From NCBI RefSeq assembly GCF_914768045.1, contig NZ_CAJZCD010000008.1:24867-88866 (forward strand): a stretch of DNA of 64,000 nt, given 5' to 3'. The notes under the pieces were generated by a model. That model was not told the origin of the DNA and did no database searches. It worked only from the letters and a program-made list of their open reading frames with translations. The position numbers and the translations under genes were made by a program. Below, piece by piece: positions 1 through 8,758 of this stretch. This DNA is from Snodgrassella communis (GTDB taxonomy: Bacteria > Pseudomonadota > Gammaproteobacteria > Burkholderiales > Neisseriaceae). Positions within the stretch are counted from its first letter, which is position 1. The number at the start of each line of letters is the position of its first letter.

Positions 1-202
1 AGAGTTAATTGATGCAACTATAATTAATGGCAATTGATTATTATGGTAATAAAGCGGTGCATGATTTTGTTAAATAACGCTATAATGTGAATCACTTTTA
101 TCTTGGCCTTGTTTATTAAATTGCTCAGATGAAAATAACTTTATAGCGCGCTCTTTCACGAACAGCTTATTGGTGTTGAAAAACCTAAGACTGAGAACAG
201 AT

Positions 203-2473
203 ATGGATGAATTAATCAAAGAAGCAGCATTGCATTTTCACGAAGAACCCCGTCCCGGAAAAATTCAGGTTACGCCGACCAAGCCTCTGGCTACTCAATA
301 CGATTTGTCACTGGCTTATTCGCCGGGTGTGGCTGCACCATGTATGGAGATTCACCGTGATCCTTTGAATGCATACAAATATACAGCACGTGGTAATCTG
401 GTGGCTGTGATTTCAAACGGTACGGCGGTATTGGGGCTGGGCAATATTGGTGCACTGGCCGGTAAGCCGGTAATGGAAGGTAAGGGTGTACTGTTTAAGA
501 AATTCGGCGGTATTGATGTATTCGATATCGAGGTGAATGAAACTGATCCAGACAAGCTGGTAGATATTATTGCTTCTCTGGAGCCGACATTTGGCGGTAT
601 TAATCTAGAAGACATTAAAGCACCTGAATGTTTTTATATTGAGAAGAAGCTGCGCGAACGCTGCAATATTCCAGTATTTCATGATGACCAGCATGGTACG
701 GCTATTATCACTGCCGCTGCGATTAAAAATGGTCTTGAGGTTGTCGGCAAAGACATCAGTCAGGTTAAATTGGTATGTTCTGGCGCAGGTGCAGCGGCTA
801 TTGCCTGTCTGGAGCTGCTGGTTGCGCTGGGCATGAAGCGTGAAAATATCACTGTGTGCGATTCGAAAGGTGTGATTTATCAGAATCGTGAAGAAAACAT
901 GGTGGAATCGAAAAAACTGTTTGCCATTGCGGATAATGGCCAGCGTAATCTTGCTGATGCTGTTCATGGCAAAGATATTTTCCTGGGCTTGTCTGGTCCG
1001 AATGTATTGAGTGTGGATATGCTCAAAACTATGGCCAAAGATCCGATTATTCTGGCTATGGCCAATCCAACACCGGAAATCTGGCCGCCGGAAGCCAAGG
1101 CTGCCCGACCAGATGCTGTAATCGGTACCGGCCGTTCTGATTTTCCGAATCAGGTAAATAATGTATTGTGCTTCCCGTTTATTTTCCGTGGTGCGCTGGA
1201 TGTAGGTGCCACTACTATTAATGAGCAGATGAAGCTGGCTTGTGTGCATGCCATTGCAGAACTGGCTAAGGCCGAGCTGAGTGATGAAGTATCGGCTGCT
1301 TATGGTAATGCCGAGCTGTCTTTTGGACGTGAGTATCTGATTCCGAAGCCATTTGACCCTCGTCTGATTGCGGTGGTGGCTCCTGCTGTAGCTAAAGCTG
1401 CTATGGATTCTGGTGTGGCTACCCGTCCGATTGATGACATGGATGCTTATGTAGAAAAACTGAGTCAGTTTGTCTATAAATCCAGTCTGTTTATGAAGCC
1501 GGTATTTTCTGAGGCCAAGAAAGAGCTTAAACGTGTGGTGTTATGTGAAGGTGAAGATGAGCGTGTTCTGCATGCTACTCAGCACATTGTTAACCACAAA
1601 CTGGCTTTCCCGATTCTTATTGGCCGTCCGGCAGTAATTGAAGCGCGTTCAAAACAACTGGGGCTGACTATTCAGCCGGGCAAAGATTTTGAAATCGTTA
1701 ATAATCAGGATGATCCACGCTTCCGTGAGTACTGGCAGGCTTATTATCAGTTGCGTAAACGCCATGGTGTAACCGAGGAAATGGCACGCCGCCGCATGAT
1801 CAGTAACTCTACTCTGATTGGTGCTATGCTGGTACGCATGGGCAGTGCGGATGCGCTGCTATGTGGTACAGTAGGCCGCTTCCATGACCATTTCAATATT
1901 CTGGAAGAAGTAATTGGCTACAATAATCCTGAGCAGAACGCCTGTGCTATGAATGCCTTGATTATGACTTCAGGTAATATGTTCATTGCTGATACTTATG
2001 TTAATCCAGAACCCACTGCCGAACAGATTGCTGCCAATACGCTGATGTGTGTTGATGAAATGAAACGTTTCGGTATTGAGCCTAAAGTTGCTTTGCTGTC
2101 TAATTCTAACTTTGGTTCACTGAATCAGCCGAGCAGTAGCAAAATGCAGCAAGCACTGAAATTGATTAAAGCTGCTGACCCTGAGCTGAATGTTGATGGT
2201 GAAATGCAGGGTGATCTGGCTCTGGACGAAAAACTGCGCCAGAAACTGATGCCAGACTGCGAGCTCAAAGGTGCTGCTAATCTGCTGGTGATGCCAAATC
2301 TAGAGGCTGCCAACATCAGCTACAATCTATTGCGTACCGCTTCTAACGGTGTCACTATTGGCCCGATTCTGATGGGTATGAATGAAGCTGTGCATATTGT
2401 TACACCAATGGCTTCTGTACGCCGTATTGTCAATATGGTAGCTTTGGCTGCGGTGGACGCACAGCGTAAATAA
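203..2473 (+). CDS. maeB: NADP-dependent malic enzyme (MaeB type, malic domain fused to phosphotransacetylase-like domain)
   Basis: Cytosolic enzyme that decarboxylates malate to pyruvate while reducing NADP+, linking the TCA cycle to pyruvate and NADPH. The 756-residue protein closely follows E. coli MaeB (759 aa). The N-terminal malic domain contains [20 protein letters not shown] and HDDQHGTA. The Rossmann domain carries GAGAAAIA near residue 200. A phosphotransacetylase-like C-terminal half (about 430-756) contains SNSNFGS and [15 protein letters not shown]. In this family the C-terminal part is regulatory and binds acetyl-CoA; it is not a true Pta. The frame is open upstream to a TTG at 170, but the ATG at 203 matches the family N-terminus ([14 protein letters not shown]). 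It stands alone, followed by a strong hairpin before greB. Confidence 0.96.
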   Translation: MDELIKEAALHFHEEPRPGKIQVTPTKPLATQYDLSLAYSPGVAAPCMEIHRDPLNAYKYTARGNLVAVISNGTAVLGLGNIGALAGKPVMEGKGVLFKKFGGIDVFDIEVNETDPDKLVDIIASLEPTFGGINLEDIKAPECFYIEKKLRERCNIPVFHDDQHGTAIITAAAIKNGLEVVGKDISQVKLVCSGAGAAAIACLELLVALGMKRENITVCDSKGVIYQNREENMVESKKLFAIADNGQRNLADAVHGKDIFLGLSGPNVLSVDMLKTMAKDPIILAMANPTPEIWPPEAKAARPDAVIGTGRSDFPNQVNNVLCFPFIFRGALDVGATTINEQMKLACVHAIAELAKAELSDEVSAAYGNAELSFGREYLIPKPFDPRLIAVVAPAVAKAAMDSGVATRPIDDMDAYVEKLSQFVYKSSLFMKPVFSEAKKELKRVVLCEGEDERVLHATQHIVNHKLAFPILIGRPAVIEARSKQLGLTIQPGKDFEIVNNQDDPRFREYWQAYYQLRKRHGVTEEMARRRMISNSTLIGAMLVRMGSADALLCGTVGRFHDHFNILEEVIGYNNPEQNACAMNALIMTSGNMFIADTYVNPEPTAEQIAANTLMCVDEMKRFGIEPKVALLSNSNFGSLNQPSSSKMQQALKLIKAADPELNVDGEMQGDLALDEKLRQKLMPDCELKGAANLLVMPNLEAANISYNLLRTASNGVTIGPILMGMNEAVHIVTPMASVRRIVNMVALAAVDAQRK

Positions 2474-2494
2474 TCGCTGAGCTTACTATCAATC

Positions 2495-2528
2495 AAGCAG
2501 GCTGTCTGTATGTTCAGACAGCCTGCTT
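2495..2528 (+). terminator. Hairpin terminator between maeB and greB
   Basis: A perfect 14-bp stem (2495-2508 with 2515-2528) and a 6-nt loop, 21 bases after the maeB stop codon. The T-run is short, so it may also act as an mRNA 3'-end stabiliser. The right arm contains TTCAGACAGCCT, which resembles variant Neisseriaceae uptake sequences. Confidence 0.7.
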
Positions 2529-2549
2529 TATCAATTATGGAGACACGCT

Positions 2550-3053
2550 ATGGCTAATGTGCCACCTCAGAGCGCACCCAATTACATTACCCCTGCTGGC
2601 CATCAGGCTTTGCAGGACGAACTTTATCAGCTGGTTAATAAGGAGCGTCCGGAAATAGTGAATGTAGTGAACTGGGCTGCCGGTAATGGCGACCGCAGTG
2701 AAAATGGTGACTATCTGTATGGTAAGCGCAGATTGCGTGAAATTGATCGCCGGATTCGTTTTTTAACCAAACGTCTCGAAGCTGCGCAGGTGATAGATCC
2801 GGAGGCGCGTGAAGCCTGTGATCAGATATTTTTTAGTGCAACTGTAACTATTTTGCGCGCCAATGGTCAGCAACAGACTGTGCGTATTGTGGGTACAGAT
2901 GAAATTGATACTGGCCGTAATAAAATCTCTTGGGTATCACCGTTGGCACGAGCTTTGCTGAAGGCTCATGAGGGCGATGAAGTGCGTTTACATGGTCCTG
3001 ATGGTGTGGAAAACATTGAAATACTAGCAGTAGAGTATGTTCGCATTGATTAA
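2550..3053 (+). CDS. greB: Transcription elongation factor GreB
   Basis: Binds the RNA polymerase secondary channel and stimulates cleavage of backtracked transcripts. The 167 residues match the usual GreB length. The N-terminal coiled coil is at about residues 12-85 with the acidic tip around GDRSENGDYLYGKRRLREID, followed by an FKBP-like C-terminal domain (about 90-167) with VGTDEIDTGRNKISWVSPLA. Retention of YGKRRLREIDRRIRFL is typical of GreB rather than GreA. A GGAG ribosome-binding site lies 8 bases upstream of the ATG. Expressed separately from maeB because of the hairpin between them. Confidence 0.95.
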   Translation: MANVPPQSAPNYITPAGHQALQDELYQLVNKERPEIVNVVNWAAGNGDRSENGDYLYGKRRLREIDRRIRFLTKRLEAAQVIDPEAREACDQIFFSATVTILRANGQQQTVRIVGTDEIDTGRNKISWVSPLARALLKAHEGDEVRLHGPDGVENIEILAVEYVRID

Positions 3054-3212
3054 TAGGCGTAAAATCATGCATAATGTTAAATCAGGTTAGCAATTTGCCA
3101 TTATTTGGTATTTGTAAATCTGAGCTGTTGTGAAGTTAATTATTAATTGTTACCGCAGTTTGTCCGTACCTGATGATGCTGCCGGATTTTTTATTCTCAT
3201 TTGCGTTAAAAC

Positions 3213-4124
3213 ATGAATCCAAAACTTGAACCGATTTTCAAGCAGCTTAATGCGCTGATTCTGGGTAAGCAACAATTATTGATACAGATTGTTACCTGTG
3301 TGTTGGCACGCGGACATGTTCTGCTTGAAGATGTGCCCGGCGTAGGCAAAACCACGCTTGCTCACGCGCTGGCCGCAGTATTAGGACTAAATTATCAGCG
3401 AGTACAGTTTACCAACGATATGCTGCCTGCTGATTTACTGGGTGTAAGTGTTTTTCAGCCGAAAACAAGTGAATTTATTTTTCATCCTGGGCCTGTTTTT
3501 AATTCTTTTTTACTCGCAGATGAGATTAACCGAGCTTCGCCTAAGCTGCAATCGGCTTTACTGGAAGCGATGGAGGAAAGACAGGTATCTGTAGACGGTA
3601 AAACCTATGCATTGCCAAACCCGTTTCTGGTTGTGGCTACTCAGAATCCGACTGAACAGCTGGGTACATATCCTTTACCTGAATCGCAGCTGGATCGTTT
3701 TATGATGTGTCTGAGTATTGGCTATCCGGCAGAAAAAGAAGAAAAGCAGCTTTATCTTTCAGGCGGGCGTCGCCAGTTTGTGCCGCGGCTTAAGGCTGTT
3801 TGTAATGGGGAAATATTGCAACAGTGGCAGGCGGAAGTTGCTAAGGTAAATTTATCGGCAACAGCGGCAGATTATGTTTATCGTCTGGTGGCAGCCACGC
3901 GTAATCCGGGTACATTTGCTATTGGTCTGAGTCCGCGCGCTGGACTGGCTGTTGTGCAGGCGGCCAAAGCTCATGCATGGGTGCATGGGCGGGCACATGT
4001 GGTGCCGGAAGATGTGAAAGCTGTATGGGTGGCTGTGGCTGCGCATCGTCTGCAAACCTTACAAAGCCAAACCAGAAGCAGTACGCTGCTTACCGAGATG
4101 CTGGATTATGTTGCAGTGGTTTGA
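3213..4124 (+). CDS. MoxR-family AAA+ ATPase
   Basis: AAA+ chaperone-like ATPase of the MoxR family (303 aa, typical length). Walker A is EDVPGVGKTTLAHALA (about residues 40-55) and Walker B with sensor region is FLLADEINRASPKLQSALLEA (about 105-125, split here for length), followed by QNPTEQLGTYPLPESQLDRF. The C-terminal lid contains GLSPRAGLAVVQAAKAHAW. MoxR proteins are usually encoded next to DUF58 proteins and are thought to mature partner complexes. Here the gene overlaps the DUF58 gene by 17 bases and begins a three-gene operon with a transglutaminase-like protein. No strong ribosome-binding site is visible. The exact client is unknown. Confidence 0.93.
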   Translation: MNPKLEPIFKQLNALILGKQQLLIQIVTCVLARGHVLLEDVPGVGKTTLAHALAAVLGLNYQRVQFTNDMLPADLLGVSVFQPKTSEFIFHPGPVFNSFLLADEINRASPKLQSALLEAMEERQVSVDGKTYALPNPFLVVATQNPTEQLGTYPLPESQLDRFMMCLSIGYPAEKEEKQLYLSGGRRQFVPRLKAVCNGEILQQWQAEVAKVNLSATAADYVYRLVAATRNPGTFAIGLSPRAGLAVVQAAKAHAWVHGRAHVVPEDVKAVWVAVAAHRLQTLQSQTRSSTLLTEMLDYVAVV

Positions 4125-5043
4125 GGTGCCGGCACCCACGCCTATTGATGGGCATACTGCTTTACAGGTTCGTAATGTGCGCATTAATCTGACGCGCTTG
4201 GGCTGGGGGCTGGCGATTGCCTGTATTCTGTTATGGATAATGGCAGTTAATTATCAGGTAAATGTGGCCTATGCGTTGGTATTCTGGTTATTGGGCATAT
4301 TATTGTTTGGTGCGCTTGCCGGTATACGGCAGCTTACTGGTCTGATACTGTCCATTGTGCCGCAGCAGGAATATTTTGCTGGCGAAAATTGTGCGCTGAC
4401 TTTACATGCCTGTGATGGTTGTAAACGCACGCGCTGGTTGTGGCTGCAAACAGCACAGGAAATAACTGGTACCGCCAGCGACTGGCAGTTATGGACGATT
4501 ACACCAGAAAACACTGATTTTGTCTGGACATTGCCACCACAACGGCGTGGTGTTCTGCCGCCGCTGATACTGGCAGGAGCCAGCATGGCTCCGTTTGGAT
4601 TGCTGATGATTAAAACATATTGGGAATTTACTGATGAGATTGTGATTTTTCCCGAACCAATTGAGCACAATATTCCGATGGCAAGAACCAGTAGTGATGA
4701 GCACGGTACACAAATCAGTTTAAGTGGTCAGGATCCGGCTTATTTGTTGCCACATCAGAATACCACTTCACCGCGACAGATTGCTTGGAAACATTATGCC
4801 AGAACAGGTGATTTACTGGATAAATATTTTGAGCAGGGTAGTACGCAGGTACAGCCATTGCTGATTTCCTATCGTGATTATCCACAAGGAACCAGTGTGG
4901 AACAAATGGCCAGTATGATGTGTAGTCGCGTTCTGGCAGCAGATGCCAGTGGGGAAAAATATATACTGGAATTACCGCGGCAGCGTTATGAGGCTGCTAC
5001 TGCACAACGAACACGATGTCTGAATGCTTTGGGTAGATGGTGA
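4108..5043 (+). CDS. DUF58 domain-containing membrane protein
   Basis: Second gene of the MoxR-DUF58-transglutaminase operon, 311 aa. Two adjacent transmembrane segments lie at about residues 30-75 (LGWGLAIACILLWIMA and ALVFWLLGILLFGAL). A long cytoplasmic or periplasmic region follows, in which DUF58 would correspond to about 190-290, including RQIAWKHYARTGDLLDKYFE. DUF58 proteins often show a von Willebrand A-like fold and pair genetically with MoxR ATPases. The start overlaps the moxR 3' end and the stop overlaps the next gene by 7 bases, indicating translational coupling. Assignment rests on the W-K-x-x-A-R-T-x-x-L motif plus context. Confidence 0.88.
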   Translation: MLQWFEVPAPTPIDGHTALQVRNVRINLTRLGWGLAIACILLWIMAVNYQVNVAYALVFWLLGILLFGALAGIRQLTGLILSIVPQQEYFAGENCALTLHACDGCKRTRWLWLQTAQEITGTASDWQLWTITPENTDFVWTLPPQRRGVLPPLILAGASMAPFGLLMIKTYWEFTDEIVIFPEPIEHNIPMARTSSDEHGTQISLSGQDPAYLLPHQNTTSPRQIAWKHYARTGDLLDKYFEQGSTQVQPLLISYRDYPQGTSVEQMASMMCSRVLAADASGEKYILELPRQRYEAATAQRTRCLNALGRW

Positions 5044-7037
5044 TGTGGCTCGCTGATCCGGTTTTTTTACGCAAATCTCCCCCAGTACGCACGCAGTTTA
5101 TTTTATTGTTGATGCTGGCCTGGGTGGCTTTGCCTCTATTATTTGATTTGCCACTGAGCGTGGGTGCGGCATTTGCTGTGTTGTGGATTGTGCGTGCAGC
5201 CCTGCTTTTCACCAATATTAAAAAGCTGCCCCTGTGGGCACTGGTACTATTGCTGGTAGCTACTGCTGTGTGGGTATATTTTCGTATTGGCACAATTATA
5301 GGCCGCGATGCGAGTGTTGCGTTGCTGATGCTGATGATTGTGCTTAAGGCTTTTGAGGGCGAAACTCTGCGCGACTGGCAGATACTGTTACTGGCACAGC
5401 TAATTTTAATGGGTGGCGGTCTGCTGTTTAATCAAAGCATATGGATGGCACCGTGGCTGATTATGGCTTTATTCTGTCTGATTTCTTCGCTGGGCTTACT
5501 GGCCGGCATCAAGCCGGCTACCGCTCTGCGTCAGGGTGCGCTGATTCTGGTTCTGTCTTTTCCGCTAACGGTGATTTTGTTTATGGTGGTGCCACGCAAA
5601 GCGACACCATTATGGGGTATCCCGCAGCCACAGCAGTCTGCCATAACTGGGTTATCAGATACACTTGACCCTGGTACTATCAGTAATCTGATTCCGAGTA
5701 ATGCACTGGCGTTTAATGTTACTTTTGATAATAATGTGATTCCCCGCAATGCTGATTTGTACTGGCGTGTGATGGTAATGGGCAACAATCAGGGCGGACA
5801 GTGGCATGCTGTGAAGGAACAGTATACTGATGAAGATACTTTGCAGTTGCCAGACAGGGCTGTTTTATCAAAACGCTCTGATAGTAAGCTGGTAGGCTAT
5901 CAGCTGATTATTCAGGACGACCATGGCCGCATACCGGCACTGGATCAGCCGTTGCCAGACAGCCAGTCTGATTTACAACGGCGGGTAGGAAATGTGGTGC
6001 GGGTGAATAAAAGCCGAGAAGGCTTACGCCGTGTGCATTTATATTCTCAGCTGGTGCCGAATTTGCGTCAGCAAATGGATCAGGAGCTGTTGAATTACTA
6101 TACTCAACTACCGGCCGGACTTAATCCTGAAACCCGTCGGCTGGCGCAGCAACTGGCTAAGGAATCTGGCAGCAGTGAGGAGTTTATCCGCCATATAATG
6201 GCCTATTTTCGTAAAGGCGGTTTTCAATATACGCTCACTCCAAAGCGCAGTCATGAATCTCTGAATAAAACCGACTTTTTTTTATTTAATAGTCAGGAAG
6301 GTTTTTGTGAAGATTATGCAGATGCGACGGTTTGGCTGGCGCGAGCGGTAGGCGTGCCGGCACGGATTGTGATTGGCTATCAGGGGGGAGAATATCATCC
6401 TGATGGGAAGTTCTGGCAGATTCGCAGTAAGGATGCTCATGCTTGGACTGAAATCTGGATTGCAGAAAAAGGTATATGGCAGCGGGTAGACCCAACCAGT
6501 GCTGTTGCATCAGTAAGGGTACAAAACGGGGTAGAAAATGCTTTGCCGGCAGATCAACGAGCCGGTTTGTCTTCGTCTTATCCATTAATACAAAAATATC
6601 TGGATAATGGCCAGTTTTACTGGCAGCAATGGGTAGTTAACTACGATACTGGTAGCCAGAATTCACTACTGGACTGGTTTAAGTTGAAAGATATGCCCAG
6701 ACCTGTATTGTTACTGCTAATTGCAATGGTGATTATGCTTACTGCGCTGCCACTGGTAATCTGGCTGCGCAGACAGGGAAATGTGCAGACGCAGCCATTG
6801 ATCGATGGTATCAATCTGCTCAAGCAAGCTGTTATAGAAGGCGAGGCATCGGAGTTATCTGCCATTGGACCGCTGGAGCTACAGGCTATTCTGGCTGAGC
6901 ATGGTTTACTTAATGATAATCTGGCTGCTTTACTGGCTCAGTATATAGAATGGCAGTATGGCGCTGAAGGTATGCCGAACAGGCGAGCTCAACGTGCATG
7001 GTATCGGAAAATGAAGCAAGCTGTTCGGCATTTGTAA
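5037..7037 (+). CDS. Transglutaminase-like membrane protein (TgpA/DUF3488 type)
   Basis: Inner-membrane protein of 666 residues: about six N-terminal transmembrane segments (residues 15-185, DUF3488 region), a periplasmic transglutaminase-like domain, another membrane segment near 555-575 (VLLLLIAMVIMLTALPLVIW) and a cytoplasmic tail. The catalytic triad is visible as Cys in GFCEDYADATVWLARAVGVP, His in SKDAHAWTEIWI and Asp in WQRVDPTSA. The family resembles P. aeruginosa TgpA, which is important for growth; substrates are unresolved. Last gene of the MoxR-DUF58 operon, so it likely acts in the same envelope complex. The start overlaps the DUF58 stop; an ATG six bases downstream is an alternative. 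Confidence 0.92.
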   Translation: MVMWLADPVFLRKSPPVRTQFILLLMLAWVALPLLFDLPLSVGAAFAVLWIVRAALLFTNIKKLPLWALVLLLVATAVWVYFRIGTIIGRDASVALLMLMIVLKAFEGETLRDWQILLLAQLILMGGGLLFNQSIWMAPWLIMALFCLISSLGLLAGIKPATALRQGALILVLSFPLTVILFMVVPRKATPLWGIPQPQQSAITGLSDTLDPGTISNLIPSNALAFNVTFDNNVIPRNADLYWRVMVMGNNQGGQWHAVKEQYTDEDTLQLPDRAVLSKRSDSKLVGYQLIIQDDHGRIPALDQPLPDSQSDLQRRVGNVVRVNKSREGLRRVHLYSQLVPNLRQQMDQELLNYYTQLPAGLNPETRRLAQQLAKESGSSEEFIRHIMAYFRKGGFQYTLTPKRSHESLNKTDFFLFNSQEGFCEDYADATVWLARAVGVPARIVIGYQGGEYHPDGKFWQIRSKDAHAWTEIWIAEKGIWQRVDPTSAVASVRVQNGVENALPADQRAGLSSSYPLIQKYLDNGQFYWQQWVVNYDTGSQNSLLDWFKLKDMPRPVLLLLIAMVIMLTALPLVIWLRRQGNVQTQPLIDGINLLKQAVIEGEASELSAIGPLELQAILAEHGLLNDNLAALLAQYIEWQYGAEGMPNRRAQRAWYRKMKQAVRHL

Positions 7038-7116
7038 CAACCAATAATGCTGCCATATTTTATCTGGTCATAATCTGGCTGAATCTGCTGTACTTAGATA
7101 TTAATCATACCAGACG

Positions 7117-7160
7117 AAAACTACCCAGCTATTGAAGTTGTTTCAATCGCAGGGTAGTTT
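7117..7160 (+). terminator. Likely terminator of the MoxR-DUF58-transglutaminase operon
   Basis: The inverted repeat AAAACTACCC / GGGTAGTTT closes a hairpin with an internal smaller stem (TTGAAGTTGTTTCAA-like). It lies about 80 bases after the operon's last stop codon and is followed by TTATT. Confidence 0.6.
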
Positions 7161-7741
7161 ATTACAGCATTGAATGACCATATTAATTTTAGTGCCAGAA
7201 GTTTTCCCGTATTGCCGCAAATGTCTGGCTATTCGGAATCACTAATGACAGCTAACTTTTATTCATGTGGAATAGAAGTTAGGAAATAACAATACTTTAA
7301 ATTATTTTAATTGAAAAGGATTAATTAGTATGAATAATTAACTATCTGATTCTAATATTTATTAATTTTAAATAAGGTGTTGTTAAAAATACAATAGTGG
7401 TCTTTTTTCAAGTTGAGGCTAATTGCTAACTGCTAGGCAGTGGAATAATTCAGAATTGCTTGCATGTCTTTTATCTGAAATTATTTATTTTATTCAGCAA
7501 TATTTATATAGATAAAATTTTGTATTTAAAGTGCTTTTTTGAATGATCTTGAAAATGGCTCTGATGTATATTTGTACTAGTTTGAATGTTTTGTTTGTCT
7601 TATTTGCTTTCAATAAATAATGTTTAATAATCAAAGTTGTAATTTTATTAATATTTTAATAAAATTACTTGTCAATTCTTAGGTTGTTGTATTTAATTTA
7701 TTGGTTCTATTATTAATGTCATTAATAACTTTTTAGGCTTC
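7161..7741. other. AT-rich gene-free stretch
   Basis: About 580 bases, strongly AT-rich, between the operon terminator and the isolated PEP-mutase-like gene. I see no ORF with a ribosome-binding site, no RNA gene and no clear repeat. Base composition differs from the flanking operon, which fits a junction of acquired DNA. Confidence 0.5.
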
Positions 7742-8515
7742 ATGATGACATTTAATCGGTTACATAAAAATTCTTATCCTTTAATACTATGCAATGTTTG
7801 GGATGTAAATAGTGCGAAGATAGCTGAAAAACTAGGTTTTCAGGCTATTGGCACCTCTAGTGCAGCAATTGCGTCTATGCTTGGCTACGACGATGGAGAG
7901 AAAATACAATTTGAAGAGTTGTGCTATGTGATACAAAAAATTGCAGGCAATACATTTTTACCCCTTTCAGTTGATATGGAAGCAGGGTATGGCAGAACTT
8001 CGGCAGAAATAGTCAATAATATTAAGAAGCTTGCAACTTATGGTATTGCTGGAATTAATCTTGAGGATAGTATTGTGAACGCAGAGCGAATACTAGTTGA
8101 CGGTAAACGCTTTGCTAATATCCTTTATGAAGTTAACAACAAGCTTAATGAAGCTGATCTAAATATTTTTCTGAATATCCGAACAGATACTTATGTATTA
8201 AATGTTCCGAATAAGCTGGATGAAACCCGAAAACGGATTGAGCTTTATACCAAAGCTGGTGCCGATGGAATTTTTATCCCCTGTTTATCGCACGAAGCGG
8301 ATATTAAATTTTTGGTAGATAAGTCCCAGTTACCTATTAATATTATGGCTATGCCTGATCTACCTTATTTCGAAAAGCTCAAAGAATTAGGTGTTAAACG
8401 AATCAGCATGGGAGATTGTTTATTTTCTAATATGTCTGCCATACTGAAACATAAACTGAGTAAGGTTATGGACAATCAATCTTTTGCTGATATTTTCAGT
8501 GATAGCAAATGCTAA
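7742..8515 (+). CDS. Isocitrate lyase / PEP mutase superfamily protein
   Basis: 257-residue TIM-barrel protein of the ICL/PEP phosphonomutase superfamily. Evidence: N-terminal CNVWDVNSAKIAEKLGFQAI, GTSSAAIASMLGYDDGE (substrate loop), VDMEAGYGRT (the metal-binding D-x-E-x-G-Y-G motif), GINLEDSI and a late ISMGDCLF. This resembles the COG2513 group of 2-methylisocitrate lyase-like or oxaloacetate-decarboxylase-like enzymes. The catalytic KKCGH loop of true isocitrate lyases is not seen, so the exact substrate (a C-C or C-P bond in a small oxo-acid) cannot be told. It stands alone with AT-rich, differently composed flanks on both sides, suggesting acquisition. Two adjacent ATG codons (7742, 7745) could start it. 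Confidence 0.85.
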   Translation: MMTFNRLHKNSYPLILCNVWDVNSAKIAEKLGFQAIGTSSAAIASMLGYDDGEKIQFEELCYVIQKIAGNTFLPLSVDMEAGYGRTSAEIVNNIKKLATYGIAGINLEDSIVNAERILVDGKRFANILYEVNNKLNEADLNIFLNIRTDTYVLNVPNKLDETRKRIELYTKAGADGIFIPCLSHEADIKFLVDKSQLPINIMAMPDLPYFEKLKELGVKRISMGDCLFSNMSAILKHKLSKVMDNQSFADIFSDSKC

Positions 8516-8708
8516 TTTGAATATGGCTTAATTTGATATTTAGAATTCCAATATATCATTGCCAATCTATTTGAAATTAATACTGTTTCGTTTCTTTATA
8601 TTGATAAATACCAGTGTGAGCCGGCAGCCGGATTGAATATGTGTGCCAGATTGCTGGTATTGATATGGGCGTTATGCAGCAGTATTTTCAGATTTACAGC
8701 CATAAATA

Positions 8709-8745
8709 AGGCTCACTGCTATGCTTGAATCTGAGCAGTAAGCCT
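8709..8745 (-). terminator. Probable poxB terminator
   Basis: A 12-bp stem (8709-8720 with 8734-8745) with one G-U wobble when read on the minus strand, followed on that strand by TTATTTAT. It sits 14 bases beyond the poxB stop codon. Confidence 0.6.
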
Positions 8746-8758
8746 GTGTTCAGTAAGT

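Noticed and set aside
605..1249. Minus-strand open frame of 214 codons inside maeB
   Set aside because: It lies entirely antisense to the well-supported malic enzyme gene, has no ribosome-binding site or domain, and reflects codon bias of the real gene.
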